From Bombus terrestris (Eukaryota; Arthropoda; Insecta; Hymenoptera; Apidae), in NCBI RefSeq assembly GCF_910591885.1, contig NW_025963555.1, positions 4,712,001 to 4,776,000 on the forward strand: DNA of 64,000 bases, given 5' to 3'. The translations under genes were made by a program, and so were the position numbers. The notes under the pieces were generated by a model that saw only the letters and a list, made by a program, of their open reading frames with translations, searched no databases and was not told the DNA's origin. This document shows positions 12,101 to 27,268 of this stretch, piece after piece (within the stretch, counting starts at the first letter, position 1; each line of letters starts with the position of its first letter).

Positions 12101-14221
12101 CGTAATAGTACATATCTATATACGTCATATAGTGATGCAATATAACGTTATACGTTATAACATAGTAGTATATAACGTTATACGTTATAACGTAGTAGTA
12201 CATAACGTTATTCGTTACAACGTAGTAGTACATAACGTCATACGTCCTATAGTGATACAATGTAACGTTATAAGTTATAACGTAGAAGTATACAACGTTA
12301 CATGTTATAACGTAGTAGTACATAACGTTATACGTTACAACGTAGTAGTACATAACGTCATACGTCCTATAGTGATACAATGTAACGTTATAAGTTATAA
12401 CGTAGTAGTATACAACGTTATACGTTATAACGTAGTAGTACATAACGTTATACGTTACAACGTAGTAGTACATAACGCCATACGTCCTATAGTGATACAA
12501 TGTAACGTTATACGATATAACGTCGTAGTATATAACGTTATACGCTTTAACGTAGTAGTAAATGACGTCAAACGTCACATAGTGATACAATGTAACATTA
12601 TACGTTATAATGTCGAAGTGCAAAACGTTATACGTCATATAGTAGTACAATATAACGTTATACGTTATAACGTAGTAGTACATAACGTCAAACGTCACAT
12701 AGTGATACAATATAACGTTATACGTTATAACGTAGAAGTACATAACGTTATACGTTATAAAGTAGTAGTACATAACGTTATACGTTACAACGTAGTAGTA
12801 CATAACGTCATACGTCCTATAGTGATACAATGTAACTTTATACGTTATAACGTAGTAGTATATAACGTTATACGTTATATCGTAGTAGTACATAACGTCA
12901 TTCGTCCTATAGTGATACAATGTAACGTTATACGTTATAACGTAGAAGTATATAACGTTATACGTTATAACGTAGTAGTACATAACGTCAAACGTCACAT
13001 AGTGATACAATGTAACATTATACGTTATAATGTCGAAGTGCAAAACGTTATACGTTACAACGTAGTAGTACATAAGGTCATACGTCCTATAGTGATACAA
13101 TGTAACATTATACGTTATAATGTAGAAGTGCAAAACGTTATACGTTATAACGTAGTAGTACATAACGTCAAATGGCACATAGTGATACAATATAACGTTA
13201 TACGTTATAACGTAGAAGTACATAACGTTATACGTTATAAAGTAGTAGTACATAACGTTATACGTTACAACGTAGTAGTACATAACGTCATACGTCCTAT
13301 AGTGATACAATGTAACGTTATACGTTATAACGTAGTAGTACATAACGTTATCCGGTATAAAGTAATAGTGCATATCTATATACGTCATGTAGTGATGCAA
13401 TATAACGTCATACGATATAACGTAGAAGTACATAACGTTATAGATTATAAAGTAGTAGTACATAACGTTATACGTTACAACGTAGTAGTACATAACGTTA
13501 TCCGGTATAACGTAATAGTACATATCTATATACGTCATACAGTGATGCAATATAACGTTATACGTTATAACGTAGTAGTACACGACGTCAGACGTCACAT
13601 AGTGATACAATGTAACATTATACGTTATAACGTCGTAGTATATAACGTTATACGTTATAACGTAGTAGTACATGACGTCAAACGTCACATAGTGATACAA
13701 TGTAACATTATACGTTATAATGTCGAAGTGCAAAACGTTATACGTCATATAGTAGTACAATATAACGTTATACGTTATAACGTAGTAGTGCATAACGTCA
13801 AACGTCACATAGTGATACAATATAACGTTATACGTTATAACGTAGAAGTACATAACGTTATACGTTATAAAGTAGTAGTACATAACGTTATACGTTACAA
13901 CGTAGTAGTACATAACGTTATACGTCCTATAGTGATACAATGTAACGTTATACGTTATAATGTCGAAGTGCAAAACGTTATACGTTATAACGTAGTAGTA
14001 CATAACGTCAAACGTCACATAGTGATACAATATAACGTTATACGTTATAACGTAGTAGTACATAACGTTATACGTTATAACGTAGTAGTACATAACGTTA
14101 TCCGGTATAACGTAATAGTGCATATCTATATACGTCATATAGTGATGCAATATAACGTCATACGTTATAACGTAGAAGTACATAACGTTATACATTATAA
14201 AGTAGTAGTACATAACGTTAT
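4951..14221 (+). repeat. Satellite array, alpha type, right of the gap
   Basis: This is continuous 30-bp units in a single register from 5313 onward. About 6.9-9.2 kb repeats 2.0-4.6 kb with unit gains and losses. About 9.7-13.95 kb is collinear with 16.65-21.18 kb, starting at offset 6,960 (TAACATAG at 9691 and 16651) and reaching 7,233 at the AAATGGCAC marker (13170 and 20403). An aberrant unit lies at 10831-10850. I see no unique sequence, transposon or gene in these 9 kb. Confidence 0.96.
10831..10850 (+). other. Most divergent unit segment
   Basis: The homologous segment at 17791-17810 reads TACGTTATAATGTAGAAGTA; here it reads TACGTTGTAGCGAAATGGTA. Seven of 20 bases differ, all between 10837 and 10847, while sequence on both sides matches the homologous copy. 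No other unit I read has so many changes packed so tightly. It could be a consensus error, a templated error during repair, or a conversion from a unit type not otherwise in the window. Confidence 0.8.
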
Positions 14222-14330
14222 GCTTTACTACGTATTAGTACATATCGTCACACGTCACGTAGTGATACAATATAACGTTATACGTTAAAATATAGAAGTA
14301 CATAACGTTATACGTTATTAAGTAGTTGTA
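14222..14330 (+). other. Densely substituted patch
   Basis: Against the homologous stretch starting near 34624, about a dozen substitutions lie within about 110 bases, while the flanks match nearly perfectly. Examples are TGCTTTACTACGTATTAG for TACGTTACAACGTAGTAG, CATATCGTCA for CATAACGTCA, GTCACGTAG for GTCACATAG, and TTAAAATATAG for TTATAACGTAG. The last change puts a TAA in the otherwise open + frame. Part of the pattern reappears at 57386-57405, so some changes are probably real variants rather than sequencing error. Confidence 0.78.
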
Positions 14331-17300
14331 CATAACGTTACACGTTACAACGTAGTAGTACATAACGTCATACGTCCTATAGTGATACAATGTAACTTTA
14401 TACGTTATAACGTAGTAGTATATAACGTTATACGTTATAACGTAGTAGTACATAACGTCATTCGTCCTATAGTGATACAATGTAACGTTATACGTTATAA
14501 CGTAGTAGTATATAACGTTATACGTTATAACGTAGTAGTACATAACGTCATACGTCACATAGTGATACAATATAACGTTATACGTTATAACGTAGAAGTA
14601 CGTAACGTTATACGTTATAAAGTAGTAGTACATAACGTTATACGTTACAACGTACTAGTACATAACGTCATACGTCCTATAGTGATACAATGTAACGTTA
14701 TACGTTATGACGTAGTAGTACATAACGTTATCCGGTATAACGTAATAGTGCATATCTATATACGTCATATAGTGATGCAATATAACGTCATACGTTATAA
14801 CGTAGAAGTACAAAACGTTACATGTTATTACGTAGTAGTACTTAACGTTATACGTTACTACGTAGTAGTACATAACGTCATACGTCCTATAGTGATACAA
14901 TGTAACGTTATACGTCATACCGTAGTAGTACTTAACGTTATACGTTACTGCGTAGTAGTACATAACGTTATACGTCATATAGTGGTACAATATAACGTTA
15001 TACGTTATAATGTAGAAGTACAAAACGTTATACGTTATAACGTAGTAGTATATAACGTTATACGTTATAACGTAGTAGTACATAACGTCATTCGTCCTAT
15101 AGTGATACAATGTAACGTTATACGTTATAACGTAGTAGTACATAACGTTATACATCATAAAGTAGTAGTACATAACGTCATACGTCCTATAGTGATACAA
15201 TGCAACGTTATACGTTATAACGTCGTAGTATATAACGTTATACGTTATAACGTCGTAGTATATAACGTTATACGTTATAACGTAGTAGTACATGACGTCA
15301 AACGTCACATAGTGATACAATATAACGTTATACGTTATAACGTAGTAGTACATAACGTCATACGTCCTATAGTGATACAATGTAACGTTATACGATATAA
15401 CGTCGTAGTATATAACGTTATACGCTATAACGTAGTAGTACTTGACGTCAAACGTCACATAGTGATACAATGTAACATTATACGTTATAATGTCGAAGTG
15501 CAAAACGTTATACGTCATATAGTAGTACAATATAACGTTATACGTTATAATGTAGAAGTACAAAACGTTATACGTTATAACGTAGTAGTACATAACGTTA
15601 TACGTTACAACGTAGTAGTACATAACGTCATACGTCCTATAGTGATACAATGTAACGTTATAAGTTATAACGTAGTAGTATACAACGTTATACGTTATAA
15701 CGTAGTAGTACATAACGTCAAACGTCACATAGTGATACAATATAACGTTATACGTTATAACGTAGAAGTACATAACGTTATACGTCCTATAGTGATACAA
15801 TGTAACGTTATAAGTTATAACGTAGTAGTATACAACGTTATACGTTATAACGTAGTAGTACATAACATTATACGTTATAACGTAGTAGTACATGACGTCA
15901 AACGTCACATAGTGATACAATGTAACATTATACGTTATAATGTCGAAGTGCAAAACGTTATACGTTATAACGTAGTAGTACATAACGTCAAACGTCACAT
16001 AGTGATACAATATAACGTTATACGTTATAACGTAGTAGTACATAACGTTATACGTTACAACGTAGTAGTACATAACGTCATCTGTCCTATAGTGATACAA
16101 TATAACGTTATACGCTATAACGTAGAAGTACAAAACGTTATATGTTATTACGTAGTAGTACTTAACGTTATACGTTACTACGTAGTAGTACATAACGTCA
16201 TACGTCCTATAGTGATACAATGCAACGTTATACGTTATAACGTCGTAGCATATAACGTTATATGTTATAACGTCGTAGTATATAACGTTATACGTTATAA
16301 CGTAGTAGTACATGACGTCAAACGTCACATAGTGATACAATGTAACATTATACGTTATAATGTAGAAGTGCCAAACGTTATACGTTATAACGTAGTAGTA
16401 CAGAACGTCAAACGTCACATAGTGATACAATATAACGTTATACGTTATAACGTAGTAGTACATAACGTTATCCGGTATAACGTAATAGTGCATATCTATA
16501 TACGTCATATAGTGATGCAATATAACGTCATACGTTATAACGTAGAAGTACAAAACGTTACACGTTATTACGTAGTAGTACTTAACGTTATACGTTACTA
16601 CGTAGTAGTACATAACGTCATACGTCCTATAGTGATACAATGTAACGTTATACGTTATAACATAGTAGTATATAACGTTATACGTTATAACGTAGTAGTA
16701 CATAACGTTATACGTTACAACGTAGTAGTACATAACGTCATACGTCCTATAGTGATACAATGTAACGTTATAAGTTATAACGTAGTAGTATACAACGTTA
16801 TACGTTATAACGTAGTAGTACATAACGTTATACGTTACAACGTAGTAGTACATAACGTCATACGTCCTATAGTGGTACAATGTAACGTTATACGTTATAA
16901 CGTCGTAGTATATAACATTATACGTTATAACGTAGTAGTACATGACGTCAAACGTCACATAGTGATACAATGTAACATTATACGTTATAATGTCGAAGTG
17001 CAAAACGTTATACGTTATAACGTAGTAGTACATAACGTCAAACGTCACATAGTGATACAATATAACGTTATACGTTATAACGTAGTAGTACATAACGTTA
17101 TACGTTACAACGTAGTAGTACATAACGTCATCTGTCCTATAGTGATACAATATAACGTTATACGCTATAACGTAGAAGTACAAAACGTTATATGTTATTA
17201 CGTAGTAGTACTTAACGTTATACGTTACTACGTAGTAGTACATAACGTCATACGTCCTATAGTGATACAATGTAACGTTATACGTCATACCGTAGTAGTA

Positions 17301-20300
17301 CTTAACGTTATACGTTACTGCGTAGTAGTACATAACGTTATACGTCATATAGTGGTACAATATAACGTTATACGTTATAATGTAGAAGTACAAAACGTTA
17401 TACGTTATAACGTAGTAGTACATAACGTTATCCGGTATAATGTAATAGTACATATCTATATACGTCATATAGTGATGCAATATAACGTTATACGTTATAA
17501 CGTAGAAGTACAAAACGTTATACGTTATAACGTAGTAGTACTTAACGTTATACGTTACTACGTAGTAGTACATAACGTCATACGTCCTATAGTGATACAA
17601 TGTAACGTTATACGTTATACCGTAGAAGTACTTAACGTTATACGTTACTACGTAGTAGTACATAACGTCATACGTCCTATAGTGATACAATGTAACGTTA
17701 TACGTTATACCGTAGTAGTACTTAACGTTATACGTTACTGCGTAGTAGTACATAACGTTATACGTCATATAGTGGTACAATATAACGTTATACGTTATAA
17801 TGTAGAAGTACAAAACGTTATACGTTATAACGTAGTAGTACATAACGTTATACGATACAACGTAGTAGTACATAACGTCATACGTCCTATAGTGATACAA
17901 TGTAACGTTATACGTTATAACGTCGTAGTATATAACGTTATACGTTATAACGTAGTAGTACATGACGTCAAACGTCACATAGTGATACAATGTAACATTA
18001 TACGTTATAATGTAGAAGTGCAAAACGTTATACGTTATAACGTAGTAGTACATAACGTCAAATGTCACATAGTGATACAATATAACGTTATACGTTATAA
18101 CGTAGTAGTACATAACGTTATACGTAATATAGTGGTACAATATAACGTTATACGTTATAATGTAGAAGTACAAAACGTTATACGTTATAACGTAGTAGTA
18201 CATAACGTTATCCGGTATAACGTAATAGTACATATCTATATACGTCATATAGTGATGCGATATAACGTTATACGTTATAACGTAGTAGTATATAACGTTA
18301 TACGTTATAACGTAGTAGTACATAACGTTATACGTTACAACGTAGTAGTACATAACGTCATACGTCCTATAGTGATACAATGTAACGTTATAAGTTATAA
18401 CGTAGTAGTATACAACGTTATACGTTATAACGTAGTAGTACATAACGTTATACGTTACAACGTAGTAGTACATATCGTCATACGTCCTATAGTGATACAA
18501 TGTAACGTTATACGATGTAACGTCGTAGTATATAACGTTATACGCTATAACGTAGTAGTTCATGACGTCAAACGTCACATAGTGATACAATGTAACATTA
18601 TACGTTATAATGTCGAAGTGCAAAACGTTATACGTCATATAGTAGTACAATATAACGTTATACGTTATAACGTAGTAGTACATACCGTCAAACGTCACAT
18701 AGTGATACAATATAACGTTATACGTTATAACGTAGAAGTACATAACGTTATACGTTATAAAGTAGTAGTACATAACGTCATTCGTCCTATAGTGATACAA
18801 TGTAACGTTATAAGTTATAACGTAGAAGTACAAAACGTTATATGTTACTACGTAGTAGTACTTAACGTTATACGTTACTACGTAGTAGTACATAACGTCA
18901 TACGTCCTATAGTGATACAATGCAACGTTATACGTTATAACGTCGTAGTATATAACGTTATACGTTATAACGTCGTAGTATATAACGTTATACCTTATAA
19001 CGTAGTAGTACAGAACGTCAAACGTCACATAGTGATACAATATAACGTTATACGTTATAACGTAGTAGTACATAACGTTATACGTCATATAGTGGTACAA
19101 TATAACGTTATACGTTATAATGTAGAAGTACAAAACGTTATACGTTATAACGTAGTAGTACATAACGTTATCCGGTATAACGTAATAGTACATATCTATA
19201 TACGTCATATAGTGATGCAATATAACGTTATACGTTATAACATAGTAGTATATAACGTTATACGTTATAACGTAGTAGTACATAACGTTATACGTTACAA
19301 CGTAGTAGTACATAACGTCATACGTCCTATAGTGATACAATGTAACGTTATAAGTTATAACGTAGAAGTATACAACGTTACACGTTATAACGTAGTAGTA
19401 CATAACGTTATACGTTACAACGTAGTAGTACGTAACGTTATCCGGTATAACGTAATAGTACATATCTATATACGTCATATAGTGATGCGATATAACGTTA
19501 TACGTTATAACGTAGTAGTATATAACGTTATACGTTATAACGTAGTAGTACATAACGTTATACGTTACAACGTAGAAGTACATAACGTCATACGTCCTAT
19601 AGTGATACAATGTAACGTTATAAGTTATAACGTAGTAGTATACAACGTTATACGTTATAACGTAGTAGTACATAACGTTATACGTTACAACGTAGTAGTA
19701 CATAACGCCATACGTCCTATAGTGATACAATGTAACGTTATACGATATAACGTCGTAGTATATAACGTTATACGCTATAACGTAGTAGTAAATGACGTCA
19801 AACGTCACATAGTGATACAATGTAACATTATACGTTATAATGTCGAAGTGCAAAACGTTATACGTCATATAGTAGTAGTACAATATAACGTTATACGTTA
19901 TAACGTAGTAGTACATAACGTCAAACGTCACATAGTGATACAATATAACGTTATACGTTATAACGTAGAAGTACATAACGTTATACGTTATAAAGTAGTA
20001 GTACATAACGTTATACGTTACAACGTAGTAGTACATAACGTCATACGTCCTATAGTGATACAATGTAACTTTATACGTTATAACGTAGTAGTATATAACG
20101 TTATACGTTATATCGTAGTAGTACATAACGTCATTCGTCCTATAGTGATACAATGTAACGTTATACGTTATAACGTAGAAGTATATAACGTTATACGTTA
20201 TAACGTAGTAGTACATAACGTCAAACGTCACATAGTGATACAATGTAACATTATACATTATAATGTCGAAGTGCAAAACGTTATACGTTACAACGTAGTA

Positions 20301-21265
20301 GTACATAACGTCATACGTCCTATAGTGATACAATGTAACATTATACGTTATAATGTAGAAGTGCAAAACGTTATACGTTATAACGTAGTAGTACATAACG
20401 TCAAATGGCACATAGTGATACAATATAACGTTATACGTTATAACGTAGAAGTACATAACGTTATACGTTATAAAGTAGTAGTACATAACGTTATACGTTA
20501 CAAAGTAGTAGTACATAACGTCATACGTCCTATAGTGATACAATGTAACGTTATACGTTATAACGTAGTAGTACATAACGTTATCCGGTATAACGTAATA
20601 GTGCATATCTATATACGTCATGTAGTGATGCAATATAACGTCATACGATATAACGTAGAAGTACATAACGTTATAGATTATAAAGTAGTAGTACATAACG
20701 TTATACGTTACAACGTAGTAGTACATAACGTTATCCGGTATAACGTAATAGTACATATCTATATACGTCATACAGTGATGCAATATAACGTTATACGTTA
20801 TAACGTAGTAGTACACGACGTCAGACGTCACATAGTAATACAATGTAACATTATACGTTATAACGTCGTAGTATATAACGTTATACGTTATAACGTAGTA
20901 GTACATGACGTCAAACGTAACATAGTGATACAATGTAACATTATACGTTATAATGTCGAAGTGCAAAACGTTATACGTCATATAGTAGTACAATATAATG
21001 TTATACGTTATAACGTAGTAGTGCATAACGTCAAACGTCACATAGTGATACAATATAACGTTATACGTTATAACGTAGAAGTACATAACGTTATACGTTA
21101 TAAAGTAGTAGTACATAACGTTATACGTTACAACGTAGTAGTACATAACGTTATACGTCCTATAGTGATACAATGTAACGTTATACGTTATAACGTCGTA
21201 GTATATAACGTTATACGTTATAACGTAGTAGTACATGACGTCAAACGTCACATAGTGATACAATG
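14331..21265 (+). repeat. Alpha superblock, first copy
   Basis: This block is collinear with 34.7-40.1 kb. The offset is 20,403 at the GTACTAGTA marker (14655 and 35058), 20,283 from about 15.1 kb and 20,255 from 16651, so a few units have been gained or lost. Shared rare variants include TAGCATATAACG (16258), TCATCTGTCC (16079), TATAATGTAATAG (17406) and TACGATGTAACG (18511). A 120-bp (four-unit) segment near 19.5-19.6 kb is absent from the 39.75-kb copy. The AAATGGCAC marker is at 20403. Confidence 0.9.
19871..19880 (+). other. Three-base register shift (+3)
   Basis: The usual CATATAGTAGTACAA reads CATATAGTAGTAGTACAA, a gain of one GTA in a short GTA run, as expected from replication slippage. 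The homologous units near 12641, 33031 and 39995 lack it, so the change is private to this copy. It moves the 30-bp register by three bases but leaves the reading frame intact. Confidence 0.9.
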
Positions 21266-21990
21266 TAACATTATACGTTATAACGTCGTAGTATATAACG
21301 TTATACGTTATAACGTAGTAGTACATAATGTCAAACGTCACATAGTGATACAATATAACGTTATACGCTATAACGTAGTAGTACATAACGTTATACGTCA
21401 TATAGTAGTACAATATAACGTTATACGTTATAACGTAGTAGTACATAACGTCAAGCGTCACATAGTGATACAATATAACGTTATACGTTATAACGTAGAA
21501 GTACATAACGTTATACATTATAAAGTAGTAGTACATAACGTTATACGTTACCACGTAGTAGTACATAACGTCATACGTCCTATAGTGATACAATGTAACG
21601 TTATACGTTATAACGTAGTAGTACATAACGTTATCCGTTATAACGTAATAGTGCATATCTATATACGTCATATAGTGATGCAATATAACGTCATACGATA
21701 TAACGTAGAAGTACATAACGTTATACATTATAAAGTAGTAGTACATAACGTTATACGTTACAACGTAGTAGTACATAACGTCATACGTCCTATAGTGATA
21801 CAATATAACGTTATACGTTATAACGTAGAAGTACAAAACGTTATACGTTATAACGTAGTAGTACATAACGTTATACGTTATAAAGTAGTAGTACATAACG
21901 TTATACGTTACAACGTAGTAGTACATAACGTCATACGTCCTATAGTGATACAATGTAACGTTATACGTTATAATGTTGAAGTGCAAAACG

Positions 21991-23460
21991 TTATACGTTA
22001 TAACGTAGTAGTACATAACGTTATCCGTTATAACGTAATAGTGCATATCTATATACGTCATATAGTGATGCAATATAACGTCATACGATATAACGTAGAA
22101 GTACATAACGTTATACATTATAAAGTAGTAGTACATAACGTTATACGTTACCACGTAGTAGTACATAACGTCATACGTCCTATAGTGATACAATGTAACG
22201 TTATACGTTATAACGTAGTAGTACATAACGTTATCCGTTATAACGTAATAGTGCATATCTATATACGTCATATAGTGATGCAATATAACGTCATACGATA
22301 TAACGTAGAAGTACATAACGTTATACATTATAAAGTAGTAGTACATAACGTTATACGTTACAACGTAGTAGTACATAACGTCATACTTCCTATGGTGATA
22401 CAATGTAACGTTATACGTTATAACGTAGTAGTACATAACGTCAAGCGTCACATAGTGATACAATATAACGTTATACGTTATAACGTAGAAGTACATAACG
22501 TTATACGTTATAACGTAGTAGTACATAACGTTATACGTTATAAAGTAGTAGTACATAACGTTATACGTTACAACGTAGTAGTACATAACGTCATACGTCC
22601 TATAGTGATACAATGTAACGTTATACGTTATAACGTAGTAGTACATAACGTTATACGTTATAACGTAATAGTGCATATCTATATACGTCATATAGTGATG
22701 CAATATAACGTCATACGATATAACGTAGAAGTACATAACGTTATACATTATAAAGTAGTAGTACATAACGTTATACGTTACCACGTAGTAGTACATAACG
22801 TCATACGTCCTATAGTGATACAATGTAACGTTATACGTTATAACGTAGTAGTACATAACGTTATCCGTTATAACGTAATAGTGCATATCTATATACGTCA
22901 TATAGTGATGCAATATAACGTCATACGATATAACGTAGAAGTACATAACGTTATACATTATAAAGTAGTAGTACATAACGTTATACGTTACAACGTAGTA
23001 GTACATAACGTCATACTTCCTATGGTGATACAATGTAACGTTATACGTTATAACGTAGTAGTACATAACGTCAAGCGTCACATAGTGATACAATATAACG
23101 TTATACGTTATAACGTAGAAGTACATAACGTTATACGTTATAAGGTAGTAGTACATAACGTTATACGTTATAAAGTAGTAGTACATAACGTTATACGTTA
23201 CAACGTAGTAGTACATAACGTCATACGTCCTATAGTGATACAATGTAACGTTATACGTTATAACGTAGTAGTACATAACGTTATCCGTTATAACGTAATA
23301 GTGCATATCTATATACGTCATATAGTGATGCAATATAACGTCATACGATATAACGTAGAAGTACATAACGTTATACATTATAAAGTAGTAGTACATAACG
23401 TTATACGTTACAACGTAGTAGTACATAACGTCATACGTCCTATAGTGATACAATATAACG
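21991..23460 (+). repeat. 630-bp (21-unit) higher-order repeat, about 2.3 copies
   Basis: Bases 21991-22620 repeat at 22621-23250, and the start of a third copy runs to about 23460. Differences are few, for example CCGTTA against ACGTTA at 22024 and 22654, and TAACG against TAAGG at 22514 and 23144. The same 630-bp spacing links 25774 with 26404 and 27814 with 28444, so the pair was carried along in the larger duplications. Confidence 0.85.
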
Positions 23461-25345
23461 TTATACGTTATAACGTAGAAGTACAAAACGTTCTTTGTTA
23501 TTACGTAGTAGTACTTAACGTTATACGTTACTACGTAGTAGTACATAACGTCATACGCCCTATAGAGATACAATGTAACGTTATACGTTATAACGTAGTA
23601 GTACTTAACGTTATACGTTACTGCGTAGTAGTACATAACGTTATACGTCATATAGTGGTACAATATAACGTTATACGTTATAACGTAGTAGTACATAACG
23701 TTATCCGGTATAACCTAATAGTACATATCTATATACGTCATATAGTGATACAATGTAACGTTATACGTTATAACGTAGAAGTATATAACGTTGTACGTTA
23801 TAACGTAGTAGTACATAACGTCAAACGTCACATAGTGATACAATATAACGTTATACGCTATAACGTAGTAGTACATAACGTTATACGTCATATAGTAGTA
23901 CAATATAACGTTATACGTTATAACGTATTAGTACATAACGTCAAGCGTCACATAGTGATACAATATAACGTTATACGTTATAACGTAGAAGTACATAACG
24001 TTATACGTTATAAAGTAGTAGTACATAACGTTATACGTTACAACGTAGTAGTACATAACGTCATACGTTACAACGTAGTAGTACATAACGTCATACTTCC
24101 TATGGTGATACAATGTAACGTTATACGTTATAACGTAGTAGTACATAACGTCAAGCGTCACATAGTGATACAATATAACGTTATACGTTATAACGTAGAA
24201 GTACATAACGTTATACGTTATAAAGTAGTAGTACATAACGTTATACGTTATAAAGTAGTAGTACATAACGTTATACGTTACAACGTAGTAGTACATAACG
24301 TCATACGTCCTATAGTGATACAATGTAACGTTATACGTTATAACGTTGTAGTACATAACGTTATCCGGTATAACGTAATAGTGCATATCTATATACGTCA
24401 TATAGTGATGCAATATAACGTCATACGATATACCGTAGAAGTACATAACGTTATACATTATAAAGTAGTAGTACATAACGTTATACGTTACAACGTAGTA
24501 GTACATAACGTCATACGTCCTATAGTGATACAATATAACGTTATACGTTATAACGTAGAAGTACAAAACGTTATATGTTATTACGTAGTAGTACTTAACG
24601 TTATACGTTACTGCGTAGTAGTACATAACGTCATACGTCCTATAGTGATACAATGTAAAGTTATACGTTATAACGTAGTAGTACTTAACGTTATACGTTA
24701 CTGCGTAGTAGTACATAACGTTATACGTCATATAGTGGTACAATATAACGTTATACGTTATAATGTAGAAGTACAAAACGTTACACGTTATAACGTAGTA
24801 GTACATAACGTTATCCGGTATAACCTAATAGTACATATCTATATACATCATATATTGATGCGATATAACGTTATACGTTATAACGTAGTAGTATATAACG
24901 TTATACGTTATAACGTAGTAGTACATATCGTTATACGTTACAACGTAGTAGTACATAACGTCATACGTCCGATAGTGATACAATGTAACGTTATAAGTTA
25001 TAACGTTGTAGTATACAACGTTATACGTTATAACGTAGTAGTACATAACGTTATACGTTACAACGTAGTAGTACATAACGTCATACGTCCTATAGTGATA
25101 CAATGTAACGTTATACGATATAACGTCGTAGTATATAACGTTATACGCTATAACGTAGTAGTACATGACGTCAAACGTCACATAGTGATACAATGTAACA
25201 TTATACGTTATAATGTCGAAGTGCAAAACGTTATACGTCATATAGTAGTACAATATAACGTTATACGTTATAACGTAGTAGTACATAACGTCAAACGTCA
25301 CATAGTGATACAATATAACGTTATACGTTATAACGTAGAAGTACA
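22153..25345 (+). repeat. 3.19-kb block, copy 1 (offset 5,430)
   Basis: This block matches 27583-30775 at an offset of 5,430 bp, exactly 181 units. The match runs from the CATACGTCC unit after 22153 to base 25345, with scattered single substitutions such as TAAGG against TAAAG near 23144. Shared rare features include TTCTTTGTTA (23491 and 28921), TTGTACGTTA (23791 and 29221) and TATATTGATGCGA (24851 and 30281). Confidence 0.85.
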
Positions 25346-27038
25346 TAACGTTATACGTTATAAAGTAGTAGTACATAACGTTATACGTTATAAAGTAGTA
25401 GTACATAACGTTATACGTTACAACGTAGTAGTACATAACGTCATACGTCCTATAGTGATACAATATAACGTTATACGTTATAACGTAGAAGTACAAAACG
25501 TTACATGTTATTACGCAGTAGTACTTTACGTTATACGTTACTACGTAGTAGTACATAACGTCATACGTCCTATAGTGATACAATGTAACGTTATACGTTA
25601 TAACGTAGTAGTACATAACGTTATCCGTTATAACGTAATAGTGCATATCTATATACGTCATATAGTGATGCAATATAACGTCATACGATATAACGTAGAA
25701 GTACATAACGTTATACATTATAAAGTAGTAGTACATAACGTTATACGTTACAACGTAGTAGTACATAACGTCATACTTCCTATGGTGATACAATGTAACG
25801 TTATACGTTATAACGTAGTAGTACATAACGTCAAGCGTCACATAGTGATACAATATAACGTTATACGTTATAACGTAGAAGTACATAACGTTATACGTTA
25901 TAAAGTAGTAGTACATAACGTTATACGTTATAAAGTAGTAGTACATAACGTTATACGTTACAACGTAGTAGTACATAACGTCATACGTCCTATAGTGATA
26001 CAATGTAACGTTATACGTTATAACGTAGTAGTACATAACGTTATCCGTTATAACGTAATAGTGCATATCTATATACGTCATATAGTGATGCAATATAACG
26101 TCATACGATATAACGTAGAAGTACATAACGTTATACATTATAAAGTAGTAGTACATAACGTTATACGTTACCACGTAGTAGTACATAACGTCATACGTCC
26201 TATAGTGATACAATGTAACGTTATACGTTATAACGTAGTAGTACATAACGTTATCCGTTATAACGTAATAGTGCATATCTATATACGTCATATAGTGATG
26301 CAATATAACGTCATACGATATAACGTAGAAGTACATAACGTTATACATTATAAAGTAGTAGTACATAACGTTATACGTTACAACGTAGTAGTACATAACG
26401 TCATACTTCCTATGGTGATACAATGTAACGTTATACGTTATAACGTAGTAGTACATAACGTCAAGCGTCACATAGTGATACAATATAACGTTATACGTTA
26501 TAACGTAGAAGTACATAACGTTATACGTTATAAAGTAGTAGTACATAACGTTATACGTTATAAAGTAGTAGTACATAACGTTATACGTTACAACGTAGTA
26601 GTACATAACGTCATACGTCCTATAGTGATACAATGTAACGTTATACGTTATAACGTAGTAGTACATAACGTTATCCGTTATAACGTAATAGTGCATATCT
26701 ATATACGTCATATAGTGATGCAATATAACGTCATACGATATAACGTAGAAGTACATAACGTTATACATTATAAAGTAGTAGTACATAACGTTATACGTTA
26801 CAACGTAGTAGTACATAACGTCATACGTCCTATAGTGATACAATATAACGTTATACGTTATAACGTAGAAGTACAAAACGTTCTTTGTTATTACGTAGTA
26901 GTACTTAACGTTATACGTTACTACGTAGTAGTACATAACGTCATACGTCCTATAGAGATACAATGTAACGTTATACGTTATAACGTAGTAGTACTTAACG
27001 TTATACGTTACTGCGTAGTAGTACATAACGTTATACGT
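25229..27038 (+). repeat. 1.81-kb block, copy 1 (offset 2,040)
   Basis: This block matches 27269-29078 at an offset of 2,040 bp (68 units). Reading row against row I found two substitutions: GTAGTA against GTGGTA (25817 and 27857) and CTGCG against CTTCG (27013 and 29053). Such similarity marks a recent copy. Right of 27038 it switches to sequence like 21150-21420, so the join is mosaic. Confidence 0.87.
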
Positions 27039-27268
27039 CCTATAGTGATACAATGTAACGTTATACGTTATAACGTCGTAGTATATAACGTTATACGTTA
27101 TAACGTAGTAGTACATGACGTCAAACGTCACATAGTGATACAATGTAACATTATACGTTATAACGTCGTAGTATATAACGTTATACGTTATAACGTAGTA
27201 GTACATAATGTCAAACGTCACATAGTGATACAATATAACGTTATACGCTATAACGTAGTAGTACATAA

